In this document: piece after piece, positions 19,423 to 30,155 of the stretch | How positions within the stretch are numbered: the first letter of the stretch is position 1 | How the letters are laid out: every line of letters starts with the position of its first letter | From: Nothophaeocryptopus gaeumannii | Taxonomy: Eukaryota; Ascomycota; Dothideomycetes; Mycosphaerellales; Mycosphaerellaceae | DNA: 64,000 bases | Assembly (NCBI GenBank): GCA_031771865.1 | Contig: JASISA010000040.1 | Coordinates: 744,001 to 808,000, forward strand | Direction of reading: 5' to 3' | The notes under the pieces: model-generated | Told to the model about the DNA's origin: nothing | The model's input: only the letters and a program-made list of their open reading frames with translations | The model's database searches: none | Program-made: the position numbers and the translations under genes

Positions 19423-22400
19423 ATGTTGCCGCCGCAGCTTCGTTCGGGCGTGAGCTCGGTGAGACAACGCACTGCATCGTCCATTGCCCTCCGAGCCTCC
19501 GCCAGCTCTCTCGTCCGCGGCGGGACTGCTTATGCCCAGACTCGTAGTTTCTGGTGGCGGCGTCCTTGTGATTACACTTCTCCAATCGATCCAATGTATT
19601 ACCGATTCACCCGCTACCGAACGCTGAAGACGAAGGCGAAGCTGCTTGACAAGCTACGCCGACGAGGACGATGGGACTGGGATATTAGTCAGCGTCCCTA
19701 CTTCACGCCCAAGCACATTCGATGGGCAAGTCATGCAGGTAGACCTAGATGGCATCCGAACAAAGATGAGGAACTCAAGAAGGACAAGGCTCCAGAAGAG
19801 GCTGAAGAAGATGGCTTTGAAATCAGCCAAAGGGAGAAGGAATGGAAGGACCAGATGGAGGCTATGCGGAAACGCATTGAGCAAGACCCATATGAGGCTG
19901 TCTTTGGAAAGCGCTTCGAACCATTCCGGAGTCCATTAGTTCCTAGTTGGATGCGTCATGAGATGGGCCTTCCCAGCTGGTACAGGTCAGAGGAGACCAA
20001 ATCAGACACTGCTGCGAAATCGAAGCCCAAGGATATCAAGCAAACAACAGAGCCGTTGCATCCGTTCAAACCCATCGAGCCTGAGAAACCCAAGAAGAAA
20101 GAAGCTGACAATGAAGGTGAATCTCCAGATGGGCAGCTAACAAATTACACTTACACCTCGAAGAAGAATGGCCTAGAGCCCGATGCCGATGGGCCGAATG
20201 GACAACTGACAAGCTACACATACGGATCGTCGACGTCCTGGGATTCGTGGACAAAGAAGGCGCGGCGGACTGAATGGGACAGCACAGGCCACAACAAGAA
20301 GTTCGAGTATGACCCAATCTCAAACCGCATGGTTGAGATCAAGCCGCCGTCTTCTGAGTCGGAGGTCAAGAAGATGGAAACTGCGCTCAAAGACCAGCCC
20401 AGGAAGTCAGAGTCTCCACTCATGTCACATGGGTTCAAATCGAACTGCTTGAACGAAACAACACATGGGACAGAGACACCAGTCAAGACTTCAGACCACG
20501 TCCGAAGAGCCATCCCAGTCCCAACTCAGGATCAAAATGGACGAAAGACATCCGTCTACTTTCCATCTCTGCTCAACACCTCGGTTGTTGCTGACAGCAA
20601 ACGGCCCTCTGCTGTGGCCAAGATAGATGAAGAGAAGGTCGACAATCTCACCGCTGACAAAATCCGGGCCTCCGTAGGAAAATCAAAGACAGAAGCCATA
20701 GCAAATGTCTCGAATGATACTCGTGCTTACCGATGGGGCAAGTCCGATCCAAGTAGAAGCCAGTGGGATCAGGCAGAAGAGCGTGAGATGCTCAATCATG
20801 AACTGTATCTTCTCAACAAGAGGAAGCAGAAGTTGCTCAAGGATGAGCAGGGCCTATTCCATATCGAAAGCCTGAAGACAGAAGTTGCCAAGCTTGAGGA
20901 TCGCATGGCGCACCTCAACAGCAAGCTAGATAGCCTTGACGCTATCAGAAAGCAGCCTGCTCCCAACACGCAAGCCATTAAGGACTTGCCACGATTAGAG
21001 ACATCTGTGCAGCGCAAAGCTGGAAACCCAGCAGCATCGAACTTGCAGAAGAAGTTGCAAACATCGGTTACGCGGATGCAGTCCAAGGACCTCCTAGCAG
21101 CTGCCGAGCTTGATGATTCCGCTGCGCATGAATCTACAGGGGAGTTTGGCGAGTATAAATCCACTGTACCAAGGGATTGGGAGAAGCAGGCCGACTTGCT
21201 GCAAGCAGATCGCGTCCGAAGAACTCGAGGCGATCCTCTGAAACTTGCGGAAGACTCAATCTTAGAAACACGGAAGTCCTCTTCACGCAGAGAACGCGAT
21301 GCGGCCGACACAGTCGCGTCTGAAGAGGCGAAGGCCATCCTCGAAGCTCGTAAGTCTGGCATGCGCTGGATCGACATCATGAATGCTCGCAAAGCCAAAT
21401 ACGACGCCAAGAAAGCAGAGGAAAAGGCGGCCTTGGTCGAGCGAGATGCGGAAAAGAACGCAAAGCTTGCCAAGCTGAACGATGCTCTTCAGTCTGAGGT
21501 TCAAGAGCAGAAGTCCCGCATGCAGGCACACGAGAACCGATACGCTCACAAGATTCGCTCTCTCAGACAGGAGCTCGACAACGCCTACAAGCAGAGCAGC
21601 GTCAACGCCGAGATGCAGGTAGACAGGATCAAGAGTCTCGAACGAGAGCTGGAGAAGGCTCAAAAGGCTGCTGGAGACAATTCGAATATCGAGCAGTATC
21701 GAAGTGAGAGCGACAAGTATCTGGAGAAGATTCGTGACTTGCGCAAGGAGCTCGACACAGCCTTCAAGCAAAGCAGCACAAACGCCGAGATGCACGTGGA
21801 TCGAATTCGGCAGCTCGAAAGGGACCTAGAGCAAGCGCAGAAGGTCAACTCGGGTGGCTATACCCTTGAGAAGGAGAAATACATCAACAAGATCAAAGAG
21901 CTTCGAGCTGAACTCGACCGAACTTTCAAGCAAAGCAGCATCAACGCAGAAATGCAAGTCGAGCGTATTCGCGAGCTAGTGCGCGATCTTGAGGCCGCTA
22001 AGCAACAGCAGCCGCCAGTTGAAGCCATGCAAGCTGAAGGCGACATTAGCTCAAACGTTGCCAAGTTTGCCAAGGATAGTAGCAAGTGGTACAAGCAGCA
22101 AGCTTCGGCACATGCCAAAGGCCTCAATGATATTGAACAGCAACTGCGCTCTGATCAAAAGCAACGTGACCAAAACCTGGTGCGGCAAGTGAGAACCATT
22201 TACGAGAACGCTTACGGCATTATTGATGTGAATCATCGACAAATTGCCAGCAAGGCTAAGGTAGCGCCGGCGAAGTCAGAGCCACAGGTTGTTGAGGTAG
22301 AGTCTGATGGTGACCTTGGTAAGGCTTTGGCGGACTACGAGAAAGAACAGACATACAGCTTCAAGCCGGACAACCTCGCTGCTGAGATCGCCGCACAGGA

Positions 22401-23487
22401 ACGAGAAGCTCATGAAGCTCAGGCGTTGATGGAGCCAGAGAACTCCTTCAAGATGTGCAGCGTGGTCGCTAACGGACTGGGCCTCGACAAGGACGTCCAC
22501 GGCATACGCATTGTCGATAAACACGCTCCACCGGTACTTCCCGACGACGCGAACAAGTCGACAAACACACCGGCCAGTGACCCTGCTCATAAATGGGGGA
22601 TCAGATGGGAACAGCCTCCTGTTTACAAGGTTCTCGCATATGACTCCGGAAACGACATGTTCTCCATTGCCACCACATCCTCGAATGTGACCGGCAAGGA
22701 GACCCCAATCTCGATACCTGATGCACTCTCGCAGCTCTATCAACCCGCGCGCTTTGTACCGCACTTCGCTGAATTGCAGAGAGATGGATTTCAAGTCATT
22801 CATGGGACAAAGGACCTACTTGTTTTCAAGAAGGTGAAACAGGAGCCAACTGCTTCTGCATCCGGCCCCAAGCTTGTCGACCATGGGCTCGTGAAGCCGG
22901 CTGCATCATCGAAACCCGCAGAACCTGTACAGAAGGCTTCTGTCAATCCAATTGACGGTACTCGCGCTCATGAAGAACCGGAAGTGGCCGCCTTTGCCTC
23001 GCCGACCGGGTTCGTTGGGGACAGGTGGGATAACATTGTCTCGAACGAGGGTATCGCCCCATCTCCCAGCACCGTCTCCACGGGATCTGCTACGGCGGAC
23101 CTCAAATCCCCTCTTGAGAGCTACTTCCAACCCGCGGATGAAGACGTCGACATCAAACACTTCCCCCGGGTAAAACGCGAGGAATCCGTCTTCTCCGGCT
23201 CTCGTCTCGGCTCCAAGGTGAAAGCTAAGCGCGCGAGACGCCACCACCACGAGCCCAGTCCTGAGCAGTTGAAGGATATGAAGAATAAGTGGAAGAAGTA
23301 TCGTAGACGATTTCGTTGGGCGATCTTCACTGGTTTGGGTGCTTCTGCTGTGGCGTATGGGATTGGCGCTGCGGCTGAGAGGTCGAGGGAGAGGGATATG
23401 GAGAGGTGGCAAAGGATTTTAGAGGAAAGGAGGAGGGCTGAGGAGAAGGATCATTGGAAGTTGTGGAAGGGCTCGAGGAATGACTGA
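19423..23487 (+). CDS. Large coiled-coil protein, probably mitochondrial membrane
   Basis: A single exon of 1,354 residues from the ATG at 19423 (context CACCATGT). I do not recognise the family. The first 45 residues are rich in R, S and A without acids and contain RSFWWRR, typical of a mitochondrial presequence. A conserved-looking stretch (PIDPMYYRFTRYRTLKTKAKLLDKLRRRGRWDWD) follows. Residues 150-470 are hydrophilic and disordered. Residues about 460-530 and 640-890 are coiled coil, including three tandem units at about 706-862, each with the pattern LRxELDxxxKQSSxNAEMxVxRIxxL. The C-terminus has one likely membrane helix at about 1295-1318 (WAIFTGLGASAVAYGIGAAA) flanked by basic residues, then a charged tail. 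The layout suggests a coiled-coil organiser anchored in a mitochondrial membrane; that is inference. Confidence 0.8.
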   Translation: MLPPQLRSGVSSVRQRTASSIALRASASSLVRGGTAYAQTRSFWWRRPCDYTSPIDPMYYRFTRYRTLKTKAKLLDKLRRRGRWDWDISQRPYFTPKHIRWASHAGRPRWHPNKDEELKKDKAPEEAEEDGFEISQREKEWKDQMEAMRKRIEQDPYEAVFGKRFEPFRSPLVPSWMRHEMGLPSWYRSEETKSDTAAKSKPKDIKQTTEPLHPFKPIEPEKPKKKEADNEGESPDGQLTNYTYTSKKNGLEPDADGPNGQLTSYTYGSSTSWDSWTKKARRTEWDSTGHNKKFEYDPISNRMVEIKPPSSESEVKKMETALKDQPRKSESPLMSHGFKSNCLNETTHGTETPVKTSDHVRRAIPVPTQDQNGRKTSVYFPSLLNTSVVADSKRPSAVAKIDEEKVDNLTADKIRASVGKSKTEAIANVSNDTRAYRWGKSDPSRSQWDQAEEREMLNHELYLLNKRKQKLLKDEQGLFHIESLKTEVAKLEDRMAHLNSKLDSLDAIRKQPAPNTQAIKDLPRLETSVQRKAGNPAASNLQKKLQTSVTRMQSKDLLAAAELDDSAAHESTGEFGEYKSTVPRDWEKQADLLQADRVRRTRGDPLKLAEDSILETRKSSSRRERDAADTVASEEAKAILEARKSGMRWIDIMNARKAKYDAKKAEEKAALVERDAEKNAKLAKLNDALQSEVQEQKSRMQAHENRYAHKIRSLRQELDNAYKQSSVNAEMQVDRIKSLERELEKAQKAAGDNSNIEQYRSESDKYLEKIRDLRKELDTAFKQSSTNAEMHVDRIRQLERDLEQAQKVNSGGYTLEKEKYINKIKELRAELDRTFKQSSINAEMQVERIRELVRDLEAAKQQQPPVEAMQAEGDISSNVAKFAKDSSKWYKQQASAHAKGLNDIEQQLRSDQKQRDQNLVRQVRTIYENAYGIIDVNHRQIASKAKVAPAKSEPQVVEVESDGDLGKALADYEKEQTYSFKPDNLAAEIAAQEREAHEAQALMEPENSFKMCSVVANGLGLDKDVHGIRIVDKHAPPVLPDDANKSTNTPASDPAHKWGIRWEQPPVYKVLAYDSGNDMFSIATTSSNVTGKETPISIPDALSQLYQPARFVPHFAELQRDGFQVIHGTKDLLVFKKVKQEPTASASGPKLVDHGLVKPAASSKPAEPVQKASVNPIDGTRAHEEPEVAAFASPTGFVGDRWDNIVSNEGIAPSPSTVSTGSATADLKSPLESYFQPADEDVDIKHFPRVKREESVFSGSRLGSKVKAKRARRHHHEPSPEQLKDMKNKWKKYRRRFRWAIFTGLGASAVAYGIGAAAERSRERDMERWQRILEERRRAEEKDHWKLWKGSRND

Positions 23488-23839
23488 GCTCTTCGAAGGG
23501 TCTGATGTGACGCTTGCATGATGGCGTTTCTGGGAGCGTTTTGGGTTACGATCTCCTACGTGCATGGGCTTTATGATGTGATGCTTGATGGATCTATGTG
23601 CATTTGATTGTTTTCGGAGGGATATGAGAGAGCAGGATCAGTTTTGAGATTCGAGATCAGTATACCAACACCACTCTAATGTTAGCATGATACAGACTAC
23701 ACTCCGTTAGATGAATCGTCTTGAATATAACGAATACTTCTCCTCTACACATATTCACATTCTGTACAATATGTGAAAGTCGCCATATTATAAACTGCAC
23801 AAGCCAGCTCAACCATTTCGAGCCTGGGTCCGACCCATT
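23488..23839. other. 3' UTRs of convergent genes
   Basis: This 352-bp stretch lies between the coiled-coil gene and the minus-strand TMEM97 gene. It is AT-richer than the coding flanks, and no gene was seen. Confidence 0.4.
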
Positions 23840-24476
23840 CTAATTCACCTTCTTCACCTTCGCCCTCTCTCCTCCACTCAACTTCGCACTCAACCGCCCA
23901 TACATATCCACCCCCATGAAAACACTCACAGCGAGATACGGCACATACAACTTCCCCAACTCCACTTTCTCCGCGTTCGAGAACTCCGTCCAGCTCAAAT
24001 AATCCGCAATACATGTCGCAGTCGTGATCGCCGTCTGCACCGCGTATATGAGGAGATGAACGGGGACTTTCGGATCATCCTGTCCAGAAAATCAGCTCGC
24101 CATGAAACAGATAAAATCATGGTCTAGTCTGAGGGAACTTACACGTAAAAGCGCACCGACAGACCAGACGGAAACTGGGATGTGGTAGAATAACTCCATC
24201 CAAGCATAAAAAGTAAACCACGCGGGTGGCTTGATGAAAAATTGATCTCGGTAGGTTGTTATGTAAAATTCTCGGAGGGAGGTCATGAAATCGGGTCGGA
24301 CTGAAGCTGGGTAGAGGGGATAGAGGTCCACGACTGTCGTATGTGTTAGTCTTTGATGAGGTCGTTTGGTCATTCGAAGGATTAGGGGCTTGCTGCTTAC
24401 TGAAGACGATTGGGATGTGGATGATGAAGAAGATTAGGTAGATGAGATCGAGTTTTCGGGAGAGTATGGATGCCAT
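23840..24476 (-). CDS. TMEM97/EXPERA-domain membrane protein
   Basis: Exons are 24476-24401, 24333-24143 and 24079-23840 on the minus strand, with introns of 67 nt (branch CTAAC) and 63 nt (branch CTGAT), giving 168 residues, close to the usual length of about 170. Four hydrophobic segments are visible: LDLIYLIFFIIHIPIVF near the N-terminus, WFTFYAWMELFYHIPVSVW at about 65-85, LLIYAVQTAITTATCIADYL, and YVPYLAVSVFMGVDMYGRL. The split residue at the first junction gives FIVDLYPLYP, where the aspartate after the first helix is a family feature. The family covers the sigma-2 receptor TMEM97 and emopamil-binding-like folds; in animals it acts on sterol transport at ER and endolysosomal membranes. 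The fungal role is unknown. The protein ends in a lysine-rich tail (AKVKKVN) that could be an ER retrieval signal. Confidence 0.87.
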
Positions 24477-25090
24477 CTTTGGGTCTTTTGTAGAGCCGTC
24501 TCGATCAGGCTGTGGACTTGTGGTGATGTGATTTTGGTAATGAAGTCGACGTTGGATGGACTTCACACATGGAAGACGCGGCGCGCGACAAGGTCGATCA
24601 CTTGAATTGGCTTGGCGCCACTCCTGAGCCAGGACCAGGGCGATTGAGAATGATGAGAAGAGTTCTTCTTAGGTTGGAGATGGGATTCTTCTTTTAGTCT
24701 ATACTACAGTTGTGCTACACTATTTGTACAGTATCTATACCTCGTCACCGATTTTGCCGTCTCATCGCCTTACCATTGCCAAGCCGTCACATGAAGCTGC
24801 CGTGAAGACTCGCTTCTACACGACGCTGACGGCCAGCATGTTGACTTTCTCGGTCTCGGAATGATGTATCAGTGTCTCGAGGGCCCTTTTGGCCGTATTG
24901 AATGTGGGGTCGGTAGTTGGGAGCTAAGGCGTAATTGGAGCGCTCAATACCTCAGTCGAGGTATCGACTGGGTTGCGCCACATGAAGTTCCTGCTGAAAG
25001 GCATGGCTGGCGGCTCGCGCGACATGCATGCTCTGCATTAAATTTGTGGCTGAAGGAAGGGGAGCGCTTGTGGCAAAGTCGTCGGTCAAG
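24477..25090. other. Gap between TMEM97 and AIM41 genes
   Basis: About 610 bp holding the TMEM97 promoter and the AIM41 3' UTR. An open plus-strand frame overlaps AIM41 antisense and is judged a shadow. No RNA gene was seen. Confidence 0.4.
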
Positions 25091-25681
25091 CTATTGTCCC
25101 AGCACCTGCTTGACCAACCTCGCAACTTCAGATCGATCCACAGGCTTGCCCTCAAGGCTACCTCCTGGACCTAGTATCTTCTTGAGAACATCTCCCATGT
25201 TGACCTTTACGTTCTCAGCAGCAGTCTTCACTTCTTCCACCACTTTAGTCACAGCATCCTTGATGTCGCTTTCCGACATAGTCTTGACACCACCAGCGTA
25301 CTCGTCCAGAATATCCACCTGAGCCTGCTCTTTCTCCACCAGGTCTCTTCTCCCAGCAGCTTTGAACTCTTCGCTAGCGGTCTTGGCTGCCGTTGCTTTC
25401 TTTCGTAGAAGTGACAGAACTTGCATGTCTGTCTTTATGGGAGTGTTTGTCTTTGCAGAATTCGTGATCTCAGCTATCAAGCCTCGGAGGACATTCAATC
25501 GATTCGTGTCCTTCTCTCGCATAGCAGTTTTGAGGTCGCCCTTGATCTTTGCTAGCATGGGCGAGGCGGGTGGCATTGGCGGCGGTTGAGCGGCGGCGTA
25601 GGCTCGAAATTGCGGGCAGATCCATTTGTTTCGGAGGGCGAATTTGCTTCTGAGAAGCATACGCTTTGAATTGAGGGCCAT
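25091..25681 (-). CDS. AIM41: AIM41 mitochondrial YqeY-like protein
   Basis: A single exon of 196 residues. The first 35 residues are basic and lack acids (MALNSKRMLLRSKFALRNKW), a mitochondrial presequence. The YqeY domain covers about 43-196: LKTAMREKDTNRLNVLRGLIAEI, then a helical stretch AAGRRDLVEKEQAQVDILDEY, and the C-terminal GEVARL-type segment, here DRSEVARLVKQVLGQ. YqeY proteins resemble the tail of GatB amidotransferase subunits; yeast Aim41 is named from a mitochondrial inheritance screen and its exact biochemical role is not settled. It is divergent from NUP170 with 364 bp between the start codons. Confidence 0.9.
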   Translation of the reverse strand: MALNSKRMLLRSKFALRNKWICPQFRAYAAAQPPPMPPASPMLAKIKGDLKTAMREKDTNRLNVLRGLIAEITNSAKTNTPIKTDMQVLSLLRKKATAAKTASEEFKAAGRRDLVEKEQAQVDILDEYAGGVKTMSESDIKDAVTKVVEEVKTAAENVKVNMGDVLKKILGPGGSLEGKPVDRSEVARLVKQVLGQ

Positions 25682-26045
25682 GATGATGTTCAGTGTGTTG
25701 TTGCTGGGAAGCGTCGCATTACATAGAGAGCTTCACCTGAAATTGAAGAGCTCGGACCCCAGACGCGTTTCTCAGAACTTTGACAACACCTCCAAGTAAA
25801 TACTCACTTCTATTGTCGACACGCAACAATACCATTCGGCTTTACACCTTTTGGCAACCCTTTCGCCGGCTGTGCCATAGTTTCACTTGGACAGTGAACA
25901 TTCAAGACATCTGCCATCCCACCGCAAAACGCGCGCGAAACAACATCCACCAAGCTCCCACCGATGAACACAAAGGACCGCGCTTCCTTCTCCCGCTCGC
26001 GATAATACCACCTACCTCCCTTCCGCCTTCGCTCCGCGACTCGAT
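25682..26045. promoter_or_regulatory. Shared divergent promoter region, AIM41 / NUP170
   Basis: The 364 bp between the two start codons must carry both promoters and leaders. I see no convincing TATA box. The call rests on gene geometry alone. Confidence 0.5.
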
Positions 26046-29000
26046 ATGGCGACCGCTGCAGGGCCCGCGACTCCCCAGCGGCCGGTGCCAGGCGCTTTTG
26101 CTGCGACTCCAGCCCACCCCAGCCAACAACAACAACAGCAGCCGCTGGGAGCAACCATCTTCGCTGCCAATGCGGCTACATTACGACAGAACGCGCAACA
26201 AGCCCCCGCAAGTTCGAACACGCCGTCTTCCGCTATCGCACAGCGTGCGCCGAGCGACATAGAAATTGCAGCCAGGACCATCACGCGCATGTACGATGAG
26301 GAAGCGAGCTTTGAGCCTTTCGAAAATTACCACGCGTCTGGCACAAGTGGGGAGTATGATCTTCCGAAGAGCAAAGCACTCGAGCCTTTCCAGAGGCTGA
26401 AAACATATGATTTGCCGCCCAGGCTGCTGGAGCAGGCGAACAATGGGCAAATGGCCGTGATCATGGGCATCTTTGCGCCGCTGGGACATGCGTGGGTGGC
26501 TCTGGACAACTGCCTGTATCTGTGGGACTACACTATGAACAACCCAGAGATTATTGGGTTTGAGGAGAACACGCACACCATCACATCTGTGAAGCTGGTT
26601 CCGCCCAAACCTGGAGTCTTCGTCGAGGACATCAAGCACATGATCATCGTGGCCACAACTCAGGAGATGATTCTTCTCGGCGTCGGTCAGTCAACAACAC
26701 CGACTGGCGCGAAGGCTGTCAATCTGTACATTACTGGCATGAAGATAAACATCAGAGGTCTTGGTGTGCGCCTCATACAGGCGACGAAAAGTGGCCGCAT
26801 CTTCTTCTCCGGTGACAACTCCGACGACATGTATGAGTTCCAATACCAACAAGAAGAAGGCTGGTTCAAGGGAAAGACACAGAAAATATGCCATACACAG
26901 AGCAGTATGGATTTTGGCAGCGCTCAGGTCAAGGCCCTCAGCTCTTTCTTCTCCGCAGCAACACCGAACAAATATTGGATCTCGATTGTTATCGATGACT
27001 CGCGCCGCTTGATGTACACTTTGAGCAATCAAAATGAGATCAATGTCTGGATGATCAAAGACAACGGCGGCTTGGAGCAGGGTATCATTCGGTCTTGGCT
27101 ATCGTTGCTACAAAATGCTGGCTCTTTGAACATCAACACAAGCCTACTCACATCTCGCGATGTCAGGTTCGTCTCGATCAGCGCTATCCCTGCGACCGAG
27201 GCAAACAGAATTGGTCTGATGGCCACGACGAGCACGGGATGCCGACTGTACCTCTCAATATCAAGAGGATATGGCCAGGTCGCGGACGCTCAGAATCCTC
27301 CCACCAGCATGCAGATCGTGCACATTCGCTTTCCTCCCAACGATCCCAGTGCACCACATGCTCCTTCGCAGTCCAATCAGCTTGCGCTCGCTTCTTCCAC
27401 TGCTCCCGCCAATCAGACGGGCAACAATAACTCTCAGTACTTGCTGGACACGCAAATGGCATATCGGTTCTCACCTGGTTACTGGTTGGCATTCAAGTCA
27501 GAGAACGGCCGGGATCGAGTGTTCTGTGTTGCGCCAGACTCCGCGCGCCTTAAGAACAAGCTCGGATTCGTGGAGCAAGGCCAATGGATCGACATGCCAG
27601 CCGGTCTGAGCCAAACAACGGAGCTGACTGAGCCTTTCGCTGCCTCAAGTGTTCCACATGGGTTCGGAAATGAGATGGCTGTGCAATTCGACAAGCAATC
27701 GTCAGAATTCGCCATCGTCACAAGCAACGGAATCCAAATCATCCGACGACGACGACTCGTCGACATCTTCGCGTCGATGCTGAAGCATGGATCCTTCGAC
27801 GAGGATGGGACAGAAGGAGACGTGAAGAAGTTCGTTCGCACGTATGGACGTACTGAAACGGCTGCCACTGCACTTGCAGTTGCTTGTGGGCAAGGCTTGG
27901 ATATGTCGGACAGCCGAGTAGCGAACGTCTCAGATCCAGAAGTACTTGAGAAAGCGCGCAGAGTGTTCATCGAGTACGGCGGCAACCCAGAGTTCAAGAC
28001 CAACGTCGTGGCGGACGGGACACCGAGCGCAATCGACAGCACTATCCCAAGCCCCAAGCATGACGGCATCGCGCTTTACCTTTCTCGACTGATTCGCTCT
28101 CTGTGGAGAGCAAGAGTAATCAAGGAGAACGAGAGGCCTGCGATAGGTGCGCCAAGGTTCGTCTCTGCAATCAACGTTAACAAATTGCGCGAAGTTCAGC
28201 GCAGTCTGGCAAGCCTGAGGGAGACTCTGGATAAGAACCGGAGCTTCATTGAGGGCTTGGCCGGACCACCATCGCTCGCCAAAGCGAGGTCACGTCCGGA
28301 GGAGCTCGCTTTGCAGGGCGAGCATCAGTACATGCACGCTTTGATGAAGCTGCTCGAAAACATCAGCGAAGGCATTAGTTTTGTTACGGTGCTGTTTGAA
28401 GAGCGTGTTGAAGAGATTCTGGCGTTGCTGCAAGAAGAAGACCGAAGAGCTACCCTGAATCTCACTTACGAAAGGCTGTTCACTGCCATCTCAGGACATG
28501 AGCTCGGCAAGAAGCTTGTTCGGGCGATCGTGGATCGCAACATTGCTAACGGGAGCAATGTTGATACTGTCGCAGAATCTCTACGTCGAAAATGTGGCAG
28601 CTTCTGCAGCCAAGATGATGTTGTCATCTTCAAGGCACAAGAACTTTACCAGCGCGCTGAAGAAGCTGGTGGCTCCACTGACACTGCCCGTCAATTGCTG
28701 AACGAGAGTCTACGCCTGTTCCAGAAATGTGCCAGCAGTCTGAGTCCACAGTATCAGAGCAAAGCGGTACAGAAATACGCCTTCATGTCTTTCTACGCTG
28801 GCGCTATTCAGCTCTGCCTCAGTGTTGCCGCCGAGAAAGACAAATCGAGAAGAGCCTTGGCCTACCTCCGGGACGGAAAGCCTGTCGAAGACGCCAGAGC
28901 AGAGGCATACAACCTCCGCAAAGAATCATACAGACTAATTTTCGACATAATACGGAAGCTGGACCAGGATACGGCAGATAAGCCGGATGAAATTGACGGC

Positions 29001-30155
29001 AAAGTCAGCGTTTTCAGAAAGCGACGAAACGAAGCCTACGACATCCTCAATCACTCTGACGATGTCGTCTTCCTGACTGAGCTGTACGACTGGTATGTCA
29101 CGGAATTGACTCAGCCGGAGCGTCTGCTTGAAATCGACAACCCATTTGTGGTGGAATATCTGCGGAAGCGCAGCCAAGAGAACAGATCGCACAGCGACCT
29201 GCTTTGGAAGTATTATGCACACCATAATGATTACCTTCAAGCAGCTAGCGTGCAGCTTGATCTTGCTCGATCACACTTCGAGAACATATCACTTGCCCAG
29301 CGCATCGAATATCTCTCGCGCGCACGCGCCAATGCCAGCACAAGACAAACGATCATCACAGACTCCCGTCAAAGCAAACAAAGGCTGTTGCGCGAGACGA
29401 CTGACCTCATTGAGATCGCCGAAGTCCAGCAGGAGCTTCTCGAGCGCCTGAAGGCGGAGCCTCGCATCCAAGATCCAAACATGAAGAGAAATGTAGTCGA
29501 TGACCTGAATTGGCAGATTCACTCCGTCGAACACCTCTTCAATAAATATGCAGATGCGGCTAAATACCATGATATCTGCATCCTGCTTTACAAGGTCGCG
29601 GATCATCGCAATCCCGGCGACATCAAGGCTTCGTGGGAGCAGCTCATCAATGAGACATCGCAAGAGGCTCTCGCCTTATACGGGCGCGATACACAAAACT
29701 GGGAAGCCGTTGGCGAAGAAGTTCGTCGTCTTGGTCGTCAGTTGGGCATGAGCCCTTCGACTTTCCCGATCAATACGCTCCTTCCTCTGCTCGAAGCCTA
29801 CTCATACCAGCCAAGCAGATCTCACCCACCTGAGTCCTGGGCTATCGACATCATGCTTGACCTGGAGGTGCCTCACGAGACCTTGCTGCCGGTGCTGGAG
29901 AGCATGTACTACAGTAACATGCATCCTTTCGTCGGCAGTAAGAAGAAGAATCTTGGCAGGAAGATGGTGTATCTCATCGGCAAATGGTTTGAGCAAAGCG
30001 AAAGAAGCGGCGAGAGGGTGCTCTTTGGCTCGGAGGAGAACACTGCTATGGTTCAAGACTGCCTCAAGAATCTGATCGACGACTCAGCCTCAGGAGATCA
30101 AGGGAAGGAGGAGGCAGCGCAAGTCGCAGCACAGATACAGAACGCACTGCGATGA
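26046..30155 (+). CDS. NUP170: Nucleoporin NUP170/NUP155 family
   Basis: A single exon of 1,369 residues, the usual length for the family (human Nup155 1,391; yeast Nup170 1,502). Nup155/Nup170 is a scaffold of the inner ring of the nuclear pore; it binds Nup53 and helps tie the ring to the membrane. Residues 1-80 are low in complexity and glutamine-rich. An N-terminal beta-propeller follows (about 90-560), with DLPPRLLEQANNGQMAVIMG and WVALDNCLYLWDY at its start, very typical of the family. Residues from about 670 form a long alpha-solenoid (for instance SLRRKCGSFCSQDDVVIFKA and LLWKYYAHHNDYLQAASVQLDLA). Start context is ATATGGCG. No introns were seen. The assignment is firm. Confidence 0.96.
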   Translation: MATAAGPATPQRPVPGAFAATPAHPSQQQQQQPLGATIFAANAATLRQNAQQAPASSNTPSSAIAQRAPSDIEIAARTITRMYDEEASFEPFENYHASGTSGEYDLPKSKALEPFQRLKTYDLPPRLLEQANNGQMAVIMGIFAPLGHAWVALDNCLYLWDYTMNNPEIIGFEENTHTITSVKLVPPKPGVFVEDIKHMIIVATTQEMILLGVGQSTTPTGAKAVNLYITGMKINIRGLGVRLIQATKSGRIFFSGDNSDDMYEFQYQQEEGWFKGKTQKICHTQSSMDFGSAQVKALSSFFSAATPNKYWISIVIDDSRRLMYTLSNQNEINVWMIKDNGGLEQGIIRSWLSLLQNAGSLNINTSLLTSRDVRFVSISAIPATEANRIGLMATTSTGCRLYLSISRGYGQVADAQNPPTSMQIVHIRFPPNDPSAPHAPSQSNQLALASSTAPANQTGNNNSQYLLDTQMAYRFSPGYWLAFKSENGRDRVFCVAPDSARLKNKLGFVEQGQWIDMPAGLSQTTELTEPFAASSVPHGFGNEMAVQFDKQSSEFAIVTSNGIQIIRRRRLVDIFASMLKHGSFDEDGTEGDVKKFVRTYGRTETAATALAVACGQGLDMSDSRVANVSDPEVLEKARRVFIEYGGNPEFKTNVVADGTPSAIDSTIPSPKHDGIALYLSRLIRSLWRARVIKENERPAIGAPRFVSAINVNKLREVQRSLASLRETLDKNRSFIEGLAGPPSLAKARSRPEELALQGEHQYMHALMKLLENISEGISFVTVLFEERVEEILALLQEEDRRATLNLTYERLFTAISGHELGKKLVRAIVDRNIANGSNVDTVAESLRRKCGSFCSQDDVVIFKAQELYQRAEEAGGSTDTARQLLNESLRLFQKCASSLSPQYQSKAVQKYAFMSFYAGAIQLCLSVAAEKDKSRRALAYLRDGKPVEDARAEAYNLRKESYRLIFDIIRKLDQDTADKPDEIDGKVSVFRKRRNEAYDILNHSDDVVFLTELYDWYVTELTQPERLLEIDNPFVVEYLRKRSQENRSHSDLLWKYYAHHNDYLQAASVQLDLARSHFENISLAQRIEYLSRARANASTRQTIITDSRQSKQRLLRETTDLIEIAEVQQELLERLKAEPRIQDPNMKRNVVDDLNWQIHSVEHLFNKYADAAKYHDICILLYKVADHRNPGDIKASWEQLINETSQEALALYGRDTQNWEAVGEEVRRLGRQLGMSPSTFPINTLLPLLEAYSYQPSRSHPPESWAIDIMLDLEVPHETLLPVLESMYYSNMHPFVGSKKKNLGRKMVYLIGKWFEQSERSGERVLFGSEENTAMVQDCLKNLIDDSASGDQGKEEAAQVAAQIQNALR

